NCBI RefSeq assembly: GCF_964355755.1
Contig: NC_092680.1
Coordinates: 4,505,001 to 4,565,000 of the forward strand
Reading direction: 5' to 3'
Source of the DNA: Antedon mediterranea
Lineage: Eukaryota > Echinodermata > Crinoidea > Comatulida > Antedonidae
DNA length: 60,000 nt
The first letter of the stretch is position 1. Each line of letters begins with the position of its first letter. The notes beneath the pieces are model-generated. The model saw nothing but the letters and a program-made list of their open reading frames with translations, was not told where the DNA came from and searched no databases. The translations under genes and the position numbers were made by a program. Positions 58,368 through 60,000 of this stretch are shown one piece after another.

Positions 58368-58466
58368 AGTTGTCTTGCGTCCTAGGAGACGTATAAGAAA
58401 CTATGTCGAAATACATCTTGTAAAAGAGACGAGAACTTATAGCTCTGATCCTCAATCTTCCGATTC
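58368..58466 (+). CDS. dystrobrevin exon 16 (candidate cassette exon)
   Basis: The acceptor TTTGAGTAG ends at 58367 and the donor GATTC|gtaagt starts at 58467; phase 2 at both ends (33 codons). It encodes (S)VVLRPRRRIRNYVEIHLVK and ETRTYSSDPQSSD. It is basic, then Ser-rich, with no counterpart in vertebrate dystrobrevin that I recognise. The alternative AG two bases on gives an early stop. Both splice sites and the frame fit, but there is no conservation to prove use. Confidence 0.65.
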
Positions 58467-58469
58467 GTA

Positions 58470-59610
58470 AGTGGCATGGGTTGCATTGATAATCACACAA
58501 GCCTCACATAGTAGGCTGCATTGGAATAGAATTTGAATAACACTGCTGTGATCTTTAAAGTTAATAATACGTTAATAAACTTTTTAATTTTTATTTCTAA
58601 CAACAATTTATATAAAATGATACTGTATTATCTATAACTTTATTTAATTATTGAATGCAGCTAACAACTCTGCACTGATAACTGTTAATATATATTAACT
58701 GTTTGATTGAAGTATGGACTGTTAACTTCTACGAAATGCTAGCATGGTTTAAGATTTTTAATATAGATGTCAGTTTGTTTCAAAATACAACAGGGTTAAC
58801 ATCTATTATTGTTAGATTTTTTATTTAAAAGAATGTTAACCCTTTCGGTTCATTTACCTGGAACTGAATAATTAAACAAATAAACCTTAGTAAATATACC
58901 ATTTTTGTTTACCTATTGATAATTTAACTACATTGTTTGGCATAAAAATAGCCTTTATATTTATGAATAATGTCTGTAAAAATGATATTATATTTACTAT
59001 ACAATATTAATGAAGTAACTATATAAATTCTAACAATTTTTGCTACAATAGAGTTCATAAAAGTAGTATATTATGAAGACAAGAGAAAGTGACATTTAGT
59101 TTTTAGCCTCCCAATCATAATAAAAAAAAACAATATGTATTACTGTTACTTATTAATAGTATTATATTTGTTATATGCATGTATACCTTTTTGATTTACT
59201 GTTCCCTTGTTGATCATTTTTAAATGTTACCTAGTATTGATTCTTTCATTATTAACAGCCATTATTGATTAGAAGGTGTTATTCTATAGAATAAATTACT
59301 TGAGAGTTGAATTAATTTGAACAACAAGATCATAATACCTACATACCTCGTCTACCTTTTCATCTGCCATTTTGCAAGTCCATGAAAGTCTTCTCTTTCT
59401 AATTCTTCTTCTTTTTATTTTTTAATCTATCAAGCATCCTTTTCCTTCCTCTTGATCTACCGTCATCTTCCTTCCATCACAATTTTCAATAGTCCTCCTT
59501 CCCTAATTCTCTGTCTAAATTGACAATCATAATATTCGTATAATTAAAGTATGTACCTTCCATAGGAGTCTATAAGTTTTGTGTTTTTTCAATGTTACAT
59601 CTACTTTGAA
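58470..59610. other. intron 16, no gene seen
   Basis: AT-rich, with a pyrimidine-rich tract at about 59340-59500. No MITE or LINE recognised. Confidence 0.6.
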
Positions 59611-59613
59611 CAG

Positions 59614-59752
59614 ATATCTACAATCTGACGATGCAGATTCATACATCCGGACAGATGATGAGAGTATAGTGCGTACGGACGATGAATATGTGATGCGTAC
59701 AGATGACGAGCTGCCTCGTCATACTGATGATGAGCTTTTAGATGCAGGACGG
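59614..59752 (+). CDS. dystrobrevin exon 17 (TDDE repeats)
   Basis: The acceptor TTTGAACAG ends at 59613 and the donor CGG|gtaggt starts at 59753; phase 2 in, phase 0 out. It encodes YLQSDDADSYIRTDDESIVR then TDDEYVMRTDDELPRHTDDE and LLDAGR: four TDDE units about 8-9 residues apart. Vertebrate dystrobrevins have an acidic DADPYVQPEDENYEND segment here. The final conserved C-terminal helix is not in the window. The frame stays open past the donor to the window end. Confidence 0.85.
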
Positions 59753-60000
59753 GTAGGTTTGTACAAACATTTATTGTTTTCAGAGTCATATTGGTTGGGG
59801 GTCAGATTATCAAACAAGCTTAGCAAATATATCAATTTAACTTTTAATTTAACTATTGCCACAATTCTTAACCTTCTGAAAGGTGGAAATCCCATTCACA
59901 AGACAAACGTATACACAAGACAAACGTATACACAAGATGCTCTACATAAACAAAGTCTTATTAAAAGTCTTTGGGAGTGGAGTTGTAATTTGTCATTTGA
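59753..60000 (+). other. start of intron 17, frame open to window end
   Basis: After the gtaggt donor the exon 17 frame continues without a stop for 82 codons to the window edge. Within it is a direct repeat of ACAAGACAAACGTATAC (about 59899-59932). It reads as neither conserved nor low-complexity protein. It may be chance, or a retained-intron C-terminus. Confidence 0.4.

Noticed and set aside
1-60000. CRISPR array or bacterial-type operon
   Set aside because: The tandem repeats have no unique spacers, and all genes are intron-containing and of animal type.

Overview
This 60 kb window is AT-rich animal genomic DNA with small exons, long repeat-filled introns and many miniature inverted-repeat transposons (MITEs), tRNA-derived SINEs and tandem repeats. 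The dystrobrevin gene resembles its vertebrate counterparts closely and appears as one gene with both zinc-finger and coiled-coil parts. Together with the marine-invertebrate style of the repeats (AGGCCTA clusters, tRNA-SINEs, abundant MITEs), this suggests an invertebrate deuterostome. An echinoderm is the best guess, but that is inference and not proven by the sequence.

Layout. (1) 1-3789: the 3' half of a plus-strand SLC16/monocarboxylate-transporter-like gene of the major facilitator superfamily, with five exons (738-1034, 1664-1962, 2376-2601, 2934-3077, 3519-3754) and an AATAAA at 3784. Its upstream intron carries a pyrimidine-only 19-bp minisatellite. (2) 3790-6999: intergenic DNA with a nested tandem duplication and a relic related to a transposon found again at 43.4-43.8 kb. 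(3) 7000 to beyond the right edge: one plus-strand dystrobrevin gene. Seventeen exons were assembled from conserved residues and matching splice phases (7000-7042, then 29729-59752), giving 746 codons in the window; the last C-terminal exon(s) lie outside. A second, phase-compatible first exon (17946-18000) suggests an internal promoter. (4) The introns hold a truncated LINE (30.3-31.8 kb), a 193-bp satellite (21.1-23.0 kb), a 36/20-bp-type minisatellite (12.6-13.35 kb), a 4.3-kb transposon with TA target sites (40493-44794), an unusual CpG-rich block (44.85-46.2 kb), two long near-perfect palindromes, and about 13 copies of one MITE family.

How it works together. The dystrobrevin product would join the dystrophin/utrophin complex at the membrane. 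EF-hand-like modules (exons 3-7) and a ZZ zinc finger (exon 8) come first, followed by a syntrophin-binding helix (exon 11), the dystrophin-binding coiled coils (exon 12) and a conserved C-terminal segment. The transporter upstream is unrelated in function and shares only its orientation. No bacterial operons, CRISPR arrays or confidently functional RNA genes are visible. The most interesting points are the probable alternative first exon with an ATGA-overlapping upstream ORF, a reading frame that stays open past the last visible donor, an acidic TDDE repeat, and the uncharacterised transposon with its recurring internal motif.
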